A DNA stretch of 64,000 nucleotides from Dolichospermum sp. FACHB-1091 (GCF_014697585.1 NZ_JACJSB010000017.1:35752-99751); one strand, 5' to 3'; counted from the stretch's first letter, positions 33,042 through 41,708 are shown. Notes: generated by a model from the sequence alone, not told the origin. Made by a program: numbers and translations.

Positions 33042-33761
33042 ATGATTATAAAAATGGGTAAAGTCTATCTTGTTGGTGCTGGACCTGGAGATGTGTCCTA
33101 TTTAACAGTTAAAGCCTATCGTCTTTTACAAACTGCTCAAGTATTAGTCTATGATGCTTTAGTTGATAGTCAATTATTAGATTGTGTCCCTGGTAATTGT
33201 CTAAAAATAGATGTTGGTAAACGCGGTGGTCAACCTAGCACTTCCCAAACTGAAATTAACGATTTACTGGTAAAATATTGTTTAGAAGGTAAACAAGTTA
33301 TTAGACTAAAATCAGGAGATCCTTTTATATTTGGTCGCTGTCTTTTAGAAATTACAGCTTTAAAAACAGCCGGTTGTGATTTTGAACTCATTCCCGGAAT
33401 CTCTTCGGCATTAGCAGCGCCATTATTAGCGGGAATTCCCCTCACAGATAACGTTCTTAGTCGTTGTTTTGCAGTCTGTACAGCCCATGAACCAGATACT
33501 TTAAACTGGGAAGCATTAGCAAGCTTGGAAACCTTAGTAATTTTGATGGGAGGAAAAAATTTACCAGAAATAATCCATCAAATGATAAAATATGGAAAAT
33601 CCTATTCTACACCCATTGCTATTATCCGTTGGGCTGGGACACCAAACCAACAAATCTGGACGGGAGAACTGGAAAATATCCTCCAGCAAACCGCTGGTTT
33701 ATCTCTCTCTCCCGCAGTTATAGTTATTGGTGAAGTTGTCCGATTACGCGATTACTTGTAA
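33042..33761 (+). CDS. cobA: Uroporphyrinogen-III C-methyltransferase
   Basis: A 239-residue SUMT. Landmarks are KVYLVGAGPGDVSYLTVKAY at the start, RLKSGDPFIFGR (SAM site, about residue 87-98), GCDFELIPGISSALAAPLLA and GIPLTDN. It methylates uroporphyrinogen III twice to precorrin-2, leading to siroheme for nitrite and sulfite reductases and to cobalamin. It may start here (AGGAG is 12 bases upstream) or at ATG 33054, where the family usually begins. hemD, making its substrate, follows after 87 bp. Confidence 0.93.
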   Translation: MIIKMGKVYLVGAGPGDVSYLTVKAYRLLQTAQVLVYDALVDSQLLDCVPGNCLKIDVGKRGGQPSTSQTEINDLLVKYCLEGKQVIRLKSGDPFIFGRCLLEITALKTAGCDFELIPGISSALAAPLLAGIPLTDNVLSRCFAVCTAHEPDTLNWEALASLETLVILMGGKNLPEIIHQMIKYGKSYSTPIAIIRWAGTPNQQIWTGELENILQQTAGLSLSPAVIVIGEVVRLRDYL

Positions 33762-33785
33762 TCTAACTATAATCTAAAAAAATCT

Positions 33786-33826
33786 CCTCTTTGCGTCTTT
33801 ACTCCTTTGCGTCTTTGCGCGAAACC
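33786..33826 (+). repeat. Dispersed repeat (TTTGCGTCTTTGCGCGAAAC type)
   Basis: Two TTTGCGTCTTT units end in GCGCGAAACC. The same sequence lies at about 6136-6171. It supplies open frame upstream of hemD and could mislead start prediction. Confidence 0.75.
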
Positions 33827-33848
33827 AAAAATTATTAATGCAACAACC

Positions 33849-34646
33849 GTGAATTACAATCTTTCCCCCCTTGCTGGTAAAACCATCTTAGTTACCCGTT
33901 CCGTCGGTCAATCAAATCAATTTAGCGATCGCTTAACCTCCGCAGGTGCTAAAGTAATAGAAATGCCAACTTTGGAAATTGGACCTCCTACTAGTTGGGC
34001 AGCTTTAGATCAGGCAATTTTACATTTATCAACTTTCCAATGGCTAATTCTCACTTCTAGTAATGGGGTAGAATACTTTTTTCAAAGATTAGCAAAATCT
34101 GGTCAAAATCAAGATGCTTTATCTGGGGTAAAAATTGCTGTTGTCGGTGAAAAAACAGCCCAAAGTTTGCAAAAAGAAAATATACAAGCGGATTTTATTC
34201 CTCCTAACTTTGTTGCTGATTCTTTAGTGGAAAACTTTCCTGAATTGCTAACAGGTAAAAGGATATTATTTCCTAGAGTTGAAAGTGGTGGAAGAGAGGT
34301 GTTGGTTAAAGAATTAACCGCAAAAGGTGCGGAAGTAATTGAAGTTCCCGCTTATGAATCTTGCTGTCCTCAAAATATCCCAACTGCGGCTGAATATGCG
34401 CTGGTTAATAATACCATAGATATCATTACTTTTGCGAGTTCTAAAACTGTTCTGTTTTTCTGCCAATTAACAGCACCTATTTTTACCTACAACCCGGAAA
34501 TTTTGGCCAGGGTTTCTATAGCTTCCATTGGTCCCCAAACTTCAAAAACTTGTCGTTCTATCTTGGGAAGAGTGGATATTGAAGCGGAAGAATATACTTT
34601 AGAAGGTTTAACAAATGCTATTATTAAATATGTAATCAAAGAATAA
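33849..34646 (+). CDS. hemD: Uroporphyrinogen-III synthase
   Basis: A 265-residue HemD from the GTG at 33849. The open frame reaches further upstream to 33807, but those codons are a dispersed repeat, so the true start is probably this GTG. The weakly conserved two-lobed fold is recognisable: LAGKTILVTRSVGQSNQFSD, LILTSSNGVEYFF, IAVVGEKTAQSL, GKRILFPRVESGGREVL and IDIITFASSKTVLFF. It closes hydroxymethylbilane into uroporphyrinogen III, needed for heme, chlorophyll, phycobilins, siroheme and B12. Paired with cobA, which uses its product. Confidence 0.9.
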   Translation: MNYNLSPLAGKTILVTRSVGQSNQFSDRLTSAGAKVIEMPTLEIGPPTSWAALDQAILHLSTFQWLILTSSNGVEYFFQRLAKSGQNQDALSGVKIAVVGEKTAQSLQKENIQADFIPPNFVADSLVENFPELLTGKRILFPRVESGGREVLVKELTAKGAEVIEVPAYESCCPQNIPTAAEYALVNNTIDIITFASSKTVLFFCQLTAPIFTYNPEILARVSIASIGPQTSKTCRSILGRVDIEAEEYTLEGLTNAIIKYVIKE

Positions 34647-34647
34647 C

Positions 34648-34676
34648 GAACCACAGAGGCACAGAGATCACAGAGA
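34648..34676 (+). repeat. Dispersed repeat (GAACCACAGAGG type)
   Basis: A further copy of the repeat seen at 1696 and 13774, here in the 47-bp gap between hemD and coaE. Confidence 0.65.
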
Positions 34677-34693
34677 GATTTATTTAATCACTA

Positions 34694-35284
34694 ATGAATA
34701 AAAATTTAATTGGTTTAACTGGTGGTATTGCGACGGGTAAAAGTACAGTTGCTAATTATTTGGCTACAGGTTACAATTTACCGATTTTAGATGCAGATAT
34801 TTATGCGAGAAATGCTGTGTCTTTTGGTTCTCCTATTCTATCAAAAATTGTAGGAAAATATGGTGAAGATATCATATTTAATGATGGTAGTTTAAATCGA
34901 GGAAAATTAGGAGAAGTTATCTTTAATGTTCCAGAGGAACGTCATTGGGTAGAAAGTTTAATTCATCCTTATGTTAGAAGTTGCTTTGATAAGGCTATTC
35001 AGGAATCATCTGCAAATACTTTAATTTTAGTAATTCCTCTATTATTTGAAGCGAATTTAGAAGGTCTAGTTAATCAAATTTGGGTTGTATCTTGTTCGGA
35101 ACAACAACAACTAGAAAGATTAATGGCAAGAAATAATTTAACAGCAGAACAAGCAGCAGCAAGAATTAATAGTCAATTACCTATTGCTGAAAAAATCGCC
35201 CGTGCTGATGTAAATTTAGATAATTCCTCTAATTTAGAATCGCTTTTACAACAAATAGATAGAGTGATAAAAAAGGGTATTTAG
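34694..35284 (+). CDS. coaE: Dephospho-CoA kinase
   Basis: A 196-residue P-loop kinase. The Walker A motif is GLTGGIATGKSTVANYL near the N-terminus; LPILDADIYARNAV holds the substrate Asp and Arg; VIPLLFEANLEGLVNQIWVV and LERLMARNNLTAEQAAARI are family signatures. It phosphorylates the 3'-hydroxyl of dephospho-CoA in the last step of CoA synthesis. Length is normal. It follows hemD by 47 bp but functional linkage is not apparent. Confidence 0.95.
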   Translation: MNKNLIGLTGGIATGKSTVANYLATGYNLPILDADIYARNAVSFGSPILSKIVGKYGEDIIFNDGSLNRGKLGEVIFNVPEERHWVESLIHPYVRSCFDKAIQESSANTLILVIPLLFEANLEGLVNQIWVVSCSEQQQLERLMARNNLTAEQAAARINSQLPIAEKIARADVNLDNSSNLESLLQQIDRVIKKGI

Positions 35285-35504
35285 GGCTTGCTGATAGCGT
35301 GGCGTTAGCCATATAAACCTAAAACCATTTATTAACAAAGGGTATCGTGGATTTTTACCACAAAAAGTGCCAGGTTTTGGCTAATGGTGTTTCAAAATGA
35401 ATTGCATTTTTCTTTGTCGGATTTGGAAAATTGAGGATATCCAGACAGTTAAAACTGTTCCCTGTTCCCTGTTCCCTACCCTCAGAGATTGCGCGAAACA
35501 AAAT

Positions 35505-36899
35505 TTAACTTTCTCCCCCCACTACAACATCCTTAATTCGCAAACTCGGACCACCGCAACCCACCGGTAAACCATTTTGTCCACCTTTACCACAACCCCC
35601 GGATTCATCCCAGTAAAAATCATCACCAATGGCTTCTATATCTGCGAGGGTTTGGAAGACGTTACCGGAAAGGGTAACATCTTTTACGGGTTCAGCAATT
35701 TTCCCGTTTCTAATCATCCAGGCTTCCCCAGCAGTGAAAGTGAACATTTCCCCATTCGTCATTCCACCTAACCAATTTTGGGCATAAACTCCTTCTTTGA
35801 TATCAGTAAATAAGTCGGGAACTGGGGTTTTCCCGCGTTCAATCCAGGTATTTGTCATTCTGACAATGGGTGAAAAGTGATAATTAAGACAACGAGCATT
35901 ACCCGTGGGTTTCTCCTCTAATTTACCAGCAGTTTCACGGGAATGCAATCTACCAACTAATACACCATCCTGAATTAACTGGGTAGTCGTTGCGGGTGTA
36001 CCTTCATCGTCGTAAAAATAACTACCGCGATGTCCTTGGGGTACAGCACCATCAAATATTTGCAGTTCTTCTGGTCCAAAACGTCTTCCTAAAGTCATAA
36101 CTTCGAGAATATCCGGGTTTTCATAGGCCATGTCCGCTTCGGAAAGATGTCCGAAAGCTTCATGAACAAATAAACCAGTGAGAATGGGATCAATAACTAC
36201 GGTGTAAGTGTTGCCTTTGATTGAAGGTAATGATAAAGACGTAACGGCTCTTTCTGCCGCACCTTTAACTTGTTTGTCTAAATTAGTTAGGTCTTCGTAG
36301 GCTTTGCGAGAACCAGTGGTTTCTCTGCCGGTTTGTACTGTGTCTCCATTCCTGGCTGTGGCTGCAAAGCGCATTTCCATATCTACCCAAGATTGGTCAA
36401 TGAAAGTCCCTTCTGATGTGATAATAATCACTCTCTGGCTGCTGTCACTATAACGGACGGAGGTAGTAGTAATACGGCTGTCTAATGTTTTCATTAGTTC
36501 CGTATAGCGATCGCATAATTGTTTTTTCTGCTTCAGCGAAACTTGACGGGGATCAGTACCCAAGATCGGTAATTGACATACTGCTTGGACAGGATCAATA
36601 GGTGCGAGTATAGTTTCTTCATCACCAATTATCCGGGCTGCGGCGATGGCTTCTTGTATGCGCTCTTCAATGGTTGCTAATTTATTAAAACTACTTAATC
36701 CCCAGCCACCTTTATAACAAGTACGAATCTGGCCACCAATAGAAATACCCTCACTGAGAGTTTCCACTTGCTCACCACGTAAGACAATATCTGTTCCCTC
36801 GGCTTCTTCTAAGCGAATCATTAAATAATCCACACGGGAAGAGTAACGGGAAATTAAATCTGAGAGGAGATTTTGAACATCAGTAAGTTTAGTTGTCAT
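35505..36899 (-). CDS. tldD: TldD/PmbA-family metalloprotease, TldD type
   Basis: A 464-residue TldD. The zinc motif HExxxH is in LFVHEAFGHLSEAD; other marks are TLGRRFGPEELQIFDGAVPQ, YDDEGTPA and the C-terminal GCGKGGQNGLPVGCGGPS. In the family TldD joins TldE/PmbA into a heterodimeric protease that processes modified peptides and unfolded substrates. No PmbA gene is next to it. ATG at 36899 is preferred over one four codons upstream. A family 1 element begins 15 bp upstream of the start. Confidence 0.93.
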   Translation of the reverse strand: MTTKLTDVQNLLSDLISRYSSRVDYLMIRLEEAEGTDIVLRGEQVETLSEGISIGGQIRTCYKGGWGLSSFNKLATIEERIQEAIAAARIIGDEETILAPIDPVQAVCQLPILGTDPRQVSLKQKKQLCDRYTELMKTLDSRITTTSVRYSDSSQRVIIITSEGTFIDQSWVDMEMRFAATARNGDTVQTGRETTGSRKAYEDLTNLDKQVKGAAERAVTSLSLPSIKGNTYTVVIDPILTGLFVHEAFGHLSEADMAYENPDILEVMTLGRRFGPEELQIFDGAVPQGHRGSYFYDDEGTPATTTQLIQDGVLVGRLHSRETAGKLEEKPTGNARCLNYHFSPIVRMTNTWIERGKTPVPDLFTDIKEGVYAQNWLGGMTNGEMFTFTAGEAWMIRNGKIAEPVKDVTLSGNVFQTLADIEAIGDDFYWDESGGCGKGGQNGLPVGCGGPSLRIKDVVVGGES

Positions 36900-36913
36900 T
36901 GCAAAATTCACTA

Positions 36914-37054
36914 TCAGTAGGTTGGCGTTAAAAATTGTCGTTATGACAAGGGAACAGGGAACAGGGAACAGGCTTCGCAGTGAGCGTCAGCCGAACGGTT
37001 TTGGGCAACTTTACTTTTCGTTACTTATGTCGTTTTTTTCCGTTCACCTACTTA
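36914..37054 (+). mobile_element. MITE-like element, family 1, long copy
   Basis: A 141-bp copy with left end AGTAGGT (flank TC instead of TA) and right end ACCTACT followed by TA. It carries an extra segment, TTCGCAGTGAGCGTCAGCC, between the heptamers and the AACTTTACTTTTCGTTACTT block, so it is longer than its sisters. It lies between tldD and the photolyase-like gene. Confidence 0.75.
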
Positions 37055-37068
37055 AACTACATTTATTT

Positions 37069-37488
37069 TTACTCAAAAACATATTTTTCTGCTACTTTCC
37101 AATACCGAGAAAACCGCTTTAAATCAATATATCCATCATATTCAAAAAACGGTTCTACAGCAAAAACTTCCAATTTTGCAGACTTTTCAATTTGATCACA
37201 AATATCACTAAACAGGGGACTGGGGCTATCTGTAGTCACCACATGATTAGTATTATGTTCTTGAGCAAACGCTAAAACTTCTGCTGCTACATTCCCCCTG
37301 CGAATTTCTACAGGTAATTCTAGCAAACATTCGTAAATAAACGTGAGGCGTTTTAATCCAATATGCCATTTAGCAATTAAAGCATCATCCCAAACCCAAA
37401 GGGCTGGGGCTTGGGGATATTCTTGAAGTGCGGGGTTGTAGGGACTCAGACAGTCTCCATTTACCCAAACAATTGGTTTAGTCATCAT
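37069..37488 (-). CDS. Possible stand-alone photolyase/cryptochrome N-terminal-like domain
   Basis: A 139-residue soluble protein. The order KPIVWVNGDCLSPYNPAL, APALWVWDD, LKRLTFIYECLLELPVEIRR, NVAAEVLAFAQEHNTNHVVT, ending FEYDGYIDLKRFSRYWKVAE resembles the antenna-binding Rossmann-like domain of DNA photolyases: WV...LSPYNPAL for R-DLR-D-N-AL, and a VLAFAQEH...VVTTD segment for the second nucleotide-binding strand. The FAD domain is missing. Conserved length in cyanobacteria seems likely but could not be checked. Function unknown. Confidence 0.5.
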   Translation of the reverse strand: MMTKPIVWVNGDCLSPYNPALQEYPQAPALWVWDDALIAKWHIGLKRLTFIYECLLELPVEIRRGNVAAEVLAFAQEHNTNHVVTTDSPSPLFSDICDQIEKSAKLEVFAVEPFFEYDGYIDLKRFSRYWKVAEKYVFE

Positions 37489-37935
37489 CTACGCTTATCT
37501 ATGTCAATAAAAAAATATATACCTATCTTAAATCATAATGGTGAAGCTCGATCATGTTCAAAAAGCTCAAATCCTTTAAATGCCTGTAGAATAAGCATTC
37601 TAGCTTGTCACTTAACCCGTGAATTGCGTTGTCAATAAATTTTTGCTCATTTTTACCAAATCGTAACTATAGATACACACAATTATAACAAGCGTGGCTA
37701 ACATGATAAAAATATTTGCTCAAAATATTTGATTAACAGGAAACATCAATAATCAAAAAACCATTGTTCTTGTTCATCTTTCCCCTTTAATAAATACCAG
37801 CTAACAGGAGTTTACCTTCTTAAATAATTTACTTGACAAAATAATCTTTACTGCCTTAAACACAAGGCTCAATAACACTTAATCATAATTTGGTATAACT
37901 GAGGATTTAGATGGGGAATCAAAAACACTTTTGTG
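37489..37935. other. Intergenic region without recognised gene
   Basis: AT-rich sequence upstream of the photolyase-like gene and left of the family 3 element. A 38-codon stretch on the minus strand (about 37635-37541) is open but has no proper start. Nothing supported. Confidence 0.5.
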
Positions 37936-38092
37936 ATACAGCACTTCCCGATGTTATGAGGTACAAGAACCCCACCCCCAACCCCCTCCAATATCAAAAG
38001 TTTATCCTTTTCTTCCCCCCGCTGCGGGGGGATTGAGAGGGGTGCGAGGAGGGGGCAAATGAAGTACCTCATAAGAGCGGAAACCCCTGTAA
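37936..38092 (+). mobile_element. MITE-like element, family 3
   Basis: A 157-bp element with imperfect 29-bp inverted ends: ATACAGCACTTCCCG...TTATGAGGTAC left and GTACCTCATAAGAGCGG...CCTGTA right. The inside holds a C-rich stretch (CCCCACCCCCAACCCCCTCC) and a CCCCCCGC/GCGGGGGG hairpin. A nearly identical copy is at 60818-60974. It lies 71 bp upstream of the next gene. Confidence 0.88.
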
Positions 38093-38163
38093 TTTCCCAA
38101 ATTATTGAATATCCGCAGTTAACCTCCTGGTGATATTTCAGCTAAACAATCAAGGAGTTAACC

Positions 38164-38427
38164 ATGGTTCGACAAATGTGCTGGTTATCTAAGTCTAACG
38201 GTGATGATGAAAAGATTTTGTACTTGCAAACTGCATCTGGACAACCTTGGCGGCCTTATACAGCTTTTCCGCAATTTTCAGTTCCAGATCATCGCGTTCC
38301 TCGCGGTTCTAAGGGTTGGGCCACTTATCAAAAACTCTTAAAAGCAGGTTGGACATTAGTACCTAGCGCTAGAGGCAGCGAATTTGGCGAAAGTTTTTAT
38401 ACAGAGTCAACAGTGCAAGCTTCATAA
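38164..38427 (+). CDS. Conserved small cyanobacterial protein
   Basis: An 87-residue soluble protein rich in aromatic and basic residues (SGQPWRPYTAFPQFSVPDHR, GSKGWATYQKLLKAGWTLVP). A good ribosome site (AAGGAG) lies eight bases before ATG. I recognise it only as a cyanobacterial protein of unknown function. No membrane segment or signal peptide. Codon use is like that of neighbours. Confidence 0.65.
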   Translation: MVRQMCWLSKSNGDDEKILYLQTASGQPWRPYTAFPQFSVPDHRVPRGSKGWATYQKLLKAGWTLVPSARGSEFGESFYTESTVQAS

Positions 38428-38566
38428 CCGATCATACTATCATCTCTAGATTTTTCGCGCCTTTGCCTCCTGGAGGGAAATAAATTCATCAGTTAAACCC
38501 CTAAGACCTTACAATGGATAAGGTGTGTTAACTGCTGTCAAGAACATTTAGAGAACATTTATATTT

Positions 38567-38824
38567 ATGCCCCCTCGTTGGCCTCGCAAACCAGACCGCA
38601 AAGATCCAGAGTTTCGTAAACTAGATGATCGCATGAATTTCGCTGTTCATGTCGGTATTTGTGCAACTGTGACTTCGGGATTGTGGTTTTTCCACATTTT
38701 GAAAAATACTCCCTGGGAATGGCTACCAGGGTTAACAATTGGTTGGATAGGCGTATTACTACTGCATCTAATTTACATTGGTGCGATCGCTAATTACGAC
38801 CAAACTCCACCAAAATCTACCTAA
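38567..38824 (+). CDS. 2TM-domain small membrane protein
   Basis: An 85-residue protein with a basic N-terminus (PPRWPRKPDRKDPEFRKLDD) and two membrane helices (about 28-47 and 53-73). The plan is that of short 2TM-domain proteins common in cyanobacteria. HIP1 octamer (GCGATCGC) near the end. Role unknown; it probably sits in the plasma or thylakoid membrane. Confidence 0.68.
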   Translation: MPPRWPRKPDRKDPEFRKLDDRMNFAVHVGICATVTSGLWFFHILKNTPWEWLPGLTIGWIGVLLLHLIYIGAIANYDQTPPKST

Positions 38825-38942
38825 AGAATGAAAATTAAGCTAGGGTATTCTCACCTGTGGTAGTAGCTCAAGTCTAGCTACTTGAGTAATAATGTGAAAT
38901 AAGCTAAGATATCCCAATGTTACTAACAATGAGATTGTATTT

Positions 38943-39251
38943 ATGGCTCAAATCAATACCACAGAATTACTAGAAACCCTAGCCGCAGAAATTGGTGAAA
39001 GTGTTTATATAGATATTGCTAAATGGCATCTTTATTTATCCGATGCCAAATTGCATACTATTGTGGCTGAAAAGTTGTATCCTTTAATTACTTCTAATGA
39101 AGTTACTGAAGATAGAGTAATTGAAGTTTTAGAATCTATTCCTGTAAAAATTGGTGGTGGGAGAAGGGAACTACCTTTAGTTGATTTATTACCATTACAA
39201 TCTCAAGTTACCTTAGTGGATATCTTAGAAAAATATCAACGGGAAATATAA
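38943..39251 (+). CDS. DUF3181 family protein
   Basis: A 102-residue soluble protein, mainly helical: TTELLETLAAEIGESVYIDI, AKWHLYLSDAKLHTIVAEKL, VIEVLESIPVKIGGGRRELP. I recognise it as DUF3181, a cyanobacteria-specific family without known function. Single gene, with 118 bp upstream. Confidence 0.72.
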   Translation: MAQINTTELLETLAAEIGESVYIDIAKWHLYLSDAKLHTIVAEKLYPLITSNEVTEDRVIEVLESIPVKIGGGRRELPLVDLLPLQSQVTLVDILEKYQREI

Positions 39252-39314
39252 TCTTTACTTTCTTACCATTCCCATTGGCAGATTTACACATTTGAATAAT
39301 GGAGGTTGATCAAA

Positions 39315-39533
39315 ATGTTTTTACAAATCAAAGATAGCCGCGATTTGGTGAAAATAGTAGATATTCAAGAACTATTTGACCCCACTATTAAAATCGTCCA
39401 TGCCCAAGATCAAGAAGGACAAGAAGAACAGGAAACAGATATTTATAAAAAGGAAGAATTAATATTTCCCTCTGGGGAAAAATTACCACGTTGTTGGTTA
39501 GATGCCCATTATAGAGAGGCTTGCTTAACTTGA
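39315..39533 (+). CDS. Small conserved cyanobacterial protein
   Basis: A 72-residue acidic protein starting at ATG 39315, where a GGAGG ribosome site precedes it by nine bases; a TTG nine bases upstream is less likely. It has a Gln/Glu-rich centre and the tail FPSGEKLPRCWLDAHYREAC with two Cys. Unknown function. It ends 37 bp before a 30-bp palindrome. Confidence 0.62.
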   Translation: MFLQIKDSRDLVKIVDIQELFDPTIKIVHAQDQEGQEEQETDIYKKEELIFPSGEKLPRCWLDAHYREACLT

Positions 39534-39569
39534 TTTTAAGGCGTTGCTGAAACCAGGTATGAATTTAGG

Positions 39570-39599
39570 TGTAGAGACGTTCCATGGAACGTCTCTACA
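39570..39599. repeat. 30-bp perfect palindrome, intergenic copy
   Basis: Identical to 24586-24615 in the CHAT gene over all 30 bases (TGTAGAGACGTTCCA and its complement). A related half is near 55700 (AAAACGTTCCATGAAATGTC). Confidence 0.95.
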
Positions 39600-39619
39600 A
39601 TCTTTACCGGAGATGTCTA

Positions 39620-39728
39620 ATGGATAGACTAAATGAATATCAACAAATTATCCAGGAAGTATTAACTGATTGTTTTAGGTTTTCATCCCTTAGAAATTCG
39701 TCCTTATACAGAATATGCTGTGAGTTAA
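39620..39728 (+). pseudogene. xisI: XisI-family pseudogene with internal deletion
   Basis: The ATG at 39620 opens MDRLNEYQQIIQEVLTD, a normal XisI N-terminus. In the next frame the sequence LGFHPLEIRPYTEYAVS with stop at 39726-39728 is a normal XisI C-terminus. About 75 codons between them are missing and the frame is shifted, so the gene is dead. It is followed by a terminator-like hairpin. Confidence 0.8.
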
Positions 39729-39738
39729 AAACAAAAAT

Positions 39739-39771
39739 AGATCCCCGACTTCTCTAAGCAGTCGCGGATCT
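39739..39771. terminator. Hairpin of the AGATCCCCGACT type
   Basis: AGATCCCCGACT pairs with AGTCGCGGATCT with one mismatch. Relative of the hairpin at 15609-15646. It lies between the xisI remnant and the convergent ABA4-like gene. Confidence 0.6.
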
Positions 39772-39802
39772 AAATAAATTCATTGTCCAGTAGTCAACTT
39801 AA

Positions 39803-40264
39803 CTAAACCCCTACTTTTTCTTCTTCTGTTACACCCTCAGCACCTTGAGAAAAGGCTTTAGAAATCCAATAGGTGAAAATATGAGAAAGTACACCTAAAG
39901 GACCTGCAAATAAACACAAAGCTATTGAGTGAATTGTCCAAATGCCGGTTTTTTGTCCTTGCCAATAAATCCATCTTCCCACAAATAGATCCATGACTAA
40001 AAAATGAATCCAACCTGTAGCAGCAGCAGTTTCATTACTAAAAAACTTGGCTATATCTGCTAATTGAGGATTTGATAAAGCAGCAGCATTTTCTGGGGTA
40101 ATGCTAGTGACAAATAAATACAAATACCCAGCAGCTAAAACCACAAAAGGTAGATAAGATTCCATGACCTTGCGGGTGACATTCCAGTTAGGTAAAAGAA
40201 TCATCAAAGCCCAAAAAGGCAAAACAAAAACATTCGCAACATTAAACAAATCTGTGGTATTCAT
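39803..40264 (-). CDS. ABA4-like (DUF4281) membrane protein
   Basis: A 153-residue protein with four membrane helices. The order FNVANVFVLPFWALMILLPN, GWIHFLVMDLFVGRWIYWQG and LFAGPLGVLSHIFTYW is that of the ABA4 family, whose plant member is required for neoxanthin formation in chloroplasts. In cyanobacteria, which lack neoxanthin, the role is unknown but probably in carotenoid isomerisation. It starts nine bp after the CobW gene in the same direction, so the two are probably cotranscribed. Confidence 0.87.
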   Translation of the reverse strand: MNTTDLFNVANVFVLPFWALMILLPNWNVTRKVMESYLPFVVLAAGYLYLFVTSITPENAAALSNPQLADIAKFFSNETAAATGWIHFLVMDLFVGRWIYWQGQKTGIWTIHSIALCLFAGPLGVLSHIFTYWISKAFSQGAEGVTEEEKVGV

Positions 40265-40273
40265 ATTACAAAA

Positions 40274-41326
40274 TTACAAAGTTACTAATTGAGATTCTAT
40301 TGCTGAAGATTGTAAATTACGACCGATAAAAACTAAACTGGTTTGTTTTGCTTCTTCTAGTTTCCAAGGACGATCATAAAATTTATCAAATCTATTCCCT
40401 ACACCTTGCATAACTAACCGCATGGGTTTATTAGCAACAGCTACAAATCCTTTAATACGGTAAATTTCTTGTTCCTGTGCTAGTTTTTCTAATCTTGCTT
40501 GTAGCTTTTCCGGGTCAAAAGTCCGGTTTAAAATCACGTGAGTTGAGTTAATTTCATCATCATGATCATGGTCTTCTTCCGTGTCATGGTGACTAGGACG
40601 ATTATCTAAATTATCTTCAACTGCGGCTGCAAATCCTAATAAGATAGATGGGTCTAATTTACCATAATCACTAGCGACAATTTTCACAACTCTCGGTAAT
40701 TCTTTTTTGACTAATTCTAAAACTTGTCCTTGAGTTTCACTATCAACTAAATCAGTTTTATTCAAAATCACTAAATCAGCACAAGCAAGTTGATCTTCAA
40801 ACAATTCTTGTAATGGTGTTTCATGTTCTAGACTATCATCTTCTTGCCTTTGGGCGGCTATAGCATCTAAATCACTAGCAAAAGTTCCCGCAGCAACCGC
40901 AGCACAATCTACTACTGTAATTACTGCATCTACTGTAGCAGCATTGCGAATTTCTTGCCAACGAAAGGCTTTAATTAAAGGTTTCGGTAAAGCCAACCCA
41001 GAGGTTTCAATGATAATATAATCAATACTATCGCGGCGTTTAATTAATTCCCGCATGGTGGGATAAAATTCCTCTTGCACGGTGCAACATAAACAGCCGT
41101 TTGTCAGTTCAAATATGTTAGTATTTTCTGGAGTTTCTTGTACTTCATCTTCTGGGCAAATTTGACAGGATTTTAATAATTCTCCATCTATTCCCAGTTC
41201 ACCAAATTCGTTGACTAATACTGCTATGCGTCGTCCTTGGTTGTTTTGGAGTAAGTGACGGATAATGCTGGTTTTACCGCTTCCTAAGAAGCCAGTGATA
41301 ACGGTAACGGGGATCTTTGTAGCCAT
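40274..41326 (-). CDS. CobW/COG0523 GTP-binding metallochaperone
   Basis: A 350-residue G3E GTPase: Walker A GFLGSGKTSIIRHLL (about 11-25), metal-binding GCLCC motif in FELTNGCLCCTVQEE (about 75-83), NKTD guanine motif in VILNKTDLVD, and a His/Asp-rich stretch (SHHDTEEDHDHDDE) near residue 245. Family members move zinc or cobalt into target proteins with GTP hydrolysis, often under zinc limitation. No Zur box or B12 gene is visible. The ABA4-like gene follows directly. Confidence 0.9.
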   Translation of the reverse strand: MATKIPVTVITGFLGSGKTSIIRHLLQNNQGRRIAVLVNEFGELGIDGELLKSCQICPEDEVQETPENTNIFELTNGCLCCTVQEEFYPTMRELIKRRDSIDYIIIETSGLALPKPLIKAFRWQEIRNAATVDAVITVVDCAAVAAGTFASDLDAIAAQRQEDDSLEHETPLQELFEDQLACADLVILNKTDLVDSETQGQVLELVKKELPRVVKIVASDYGKLDPSILLGFAAAVEDNLDNRPSHHDTEEDHDHDDEINSTHVILNRTFDPEKLQARLEKLAQEQEIYRIKGFVAVANKPMRLVMQGVGNRFDKFYDRPWKLEEAKQTSLVFIGRNLQSSAIESQLVTL

Positions 41327-41456
41327 GTTTTGTGTGTAGTTTTGAAATCAATTTTACCATATATTGTCACCCCAGATACCCAAATTATTCAAGAAGTAAA
41401 GGATCTAGTGAGAGATAAACTGTACCCAGTTTAAAGATAATTTAATTTTAATACTA

Positions 41457-41708
41457 TTATATAAACTTCAATGAATTAATTAATTCCTCACATCTTTCTT
41501 CTCTCATTTCTGAGATAATATTAGTAATTGTATCTTGTAAAAATTGATTGTTAAGTCTTTGATTAAGTATTTCTCCTCTGTGAATAATGCTTTTTTTGAT
41601 AATATGCCAATCAGGTTTAATTTGTAATTCTGTTTCTAATAATTGTTTCTCTTCTGGGGATAAACAATGAATGATTTCGACTAATTTTTTGACTAATTCC
41701 CTGTTCAT
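41457..41708 (-). CDS. Short hypothetical protein, antitoxin-like size
   Basis: An 83-residue helical protein (LVKKLVEIIHCLSPEEKQLL; the LSPEEKQLLE motif recalls small cyanobacterial antitoxins such as those paired with PIN toxins). No toxin partner is adjacent; the neighbours are cobW and a hairpin region. Weak ribosome site. May be an orphan antitoxin. Confidence 0.5.
   Translation of the reverse strand: MNRELVKKLVEIIHCLSPEEKQLLETELQIKPDWHIIKKSIIHRGEILNQRLNNQFLQDTITNIISEMREERCEELINSLKFI

Noticed and set aside
36922..37195. Open frames inside the family 1 element (start [12 protein letters not shown])
   Set aside because: The same frame appears in other copies of the non-coding repeat and ends at different points; no protein is expected.
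37541..37640. Open minus-strand stretch with DKLECLFYRHLKDL
   Set aside because: No acceptable start codon or ribosome site and no recognised similarity.
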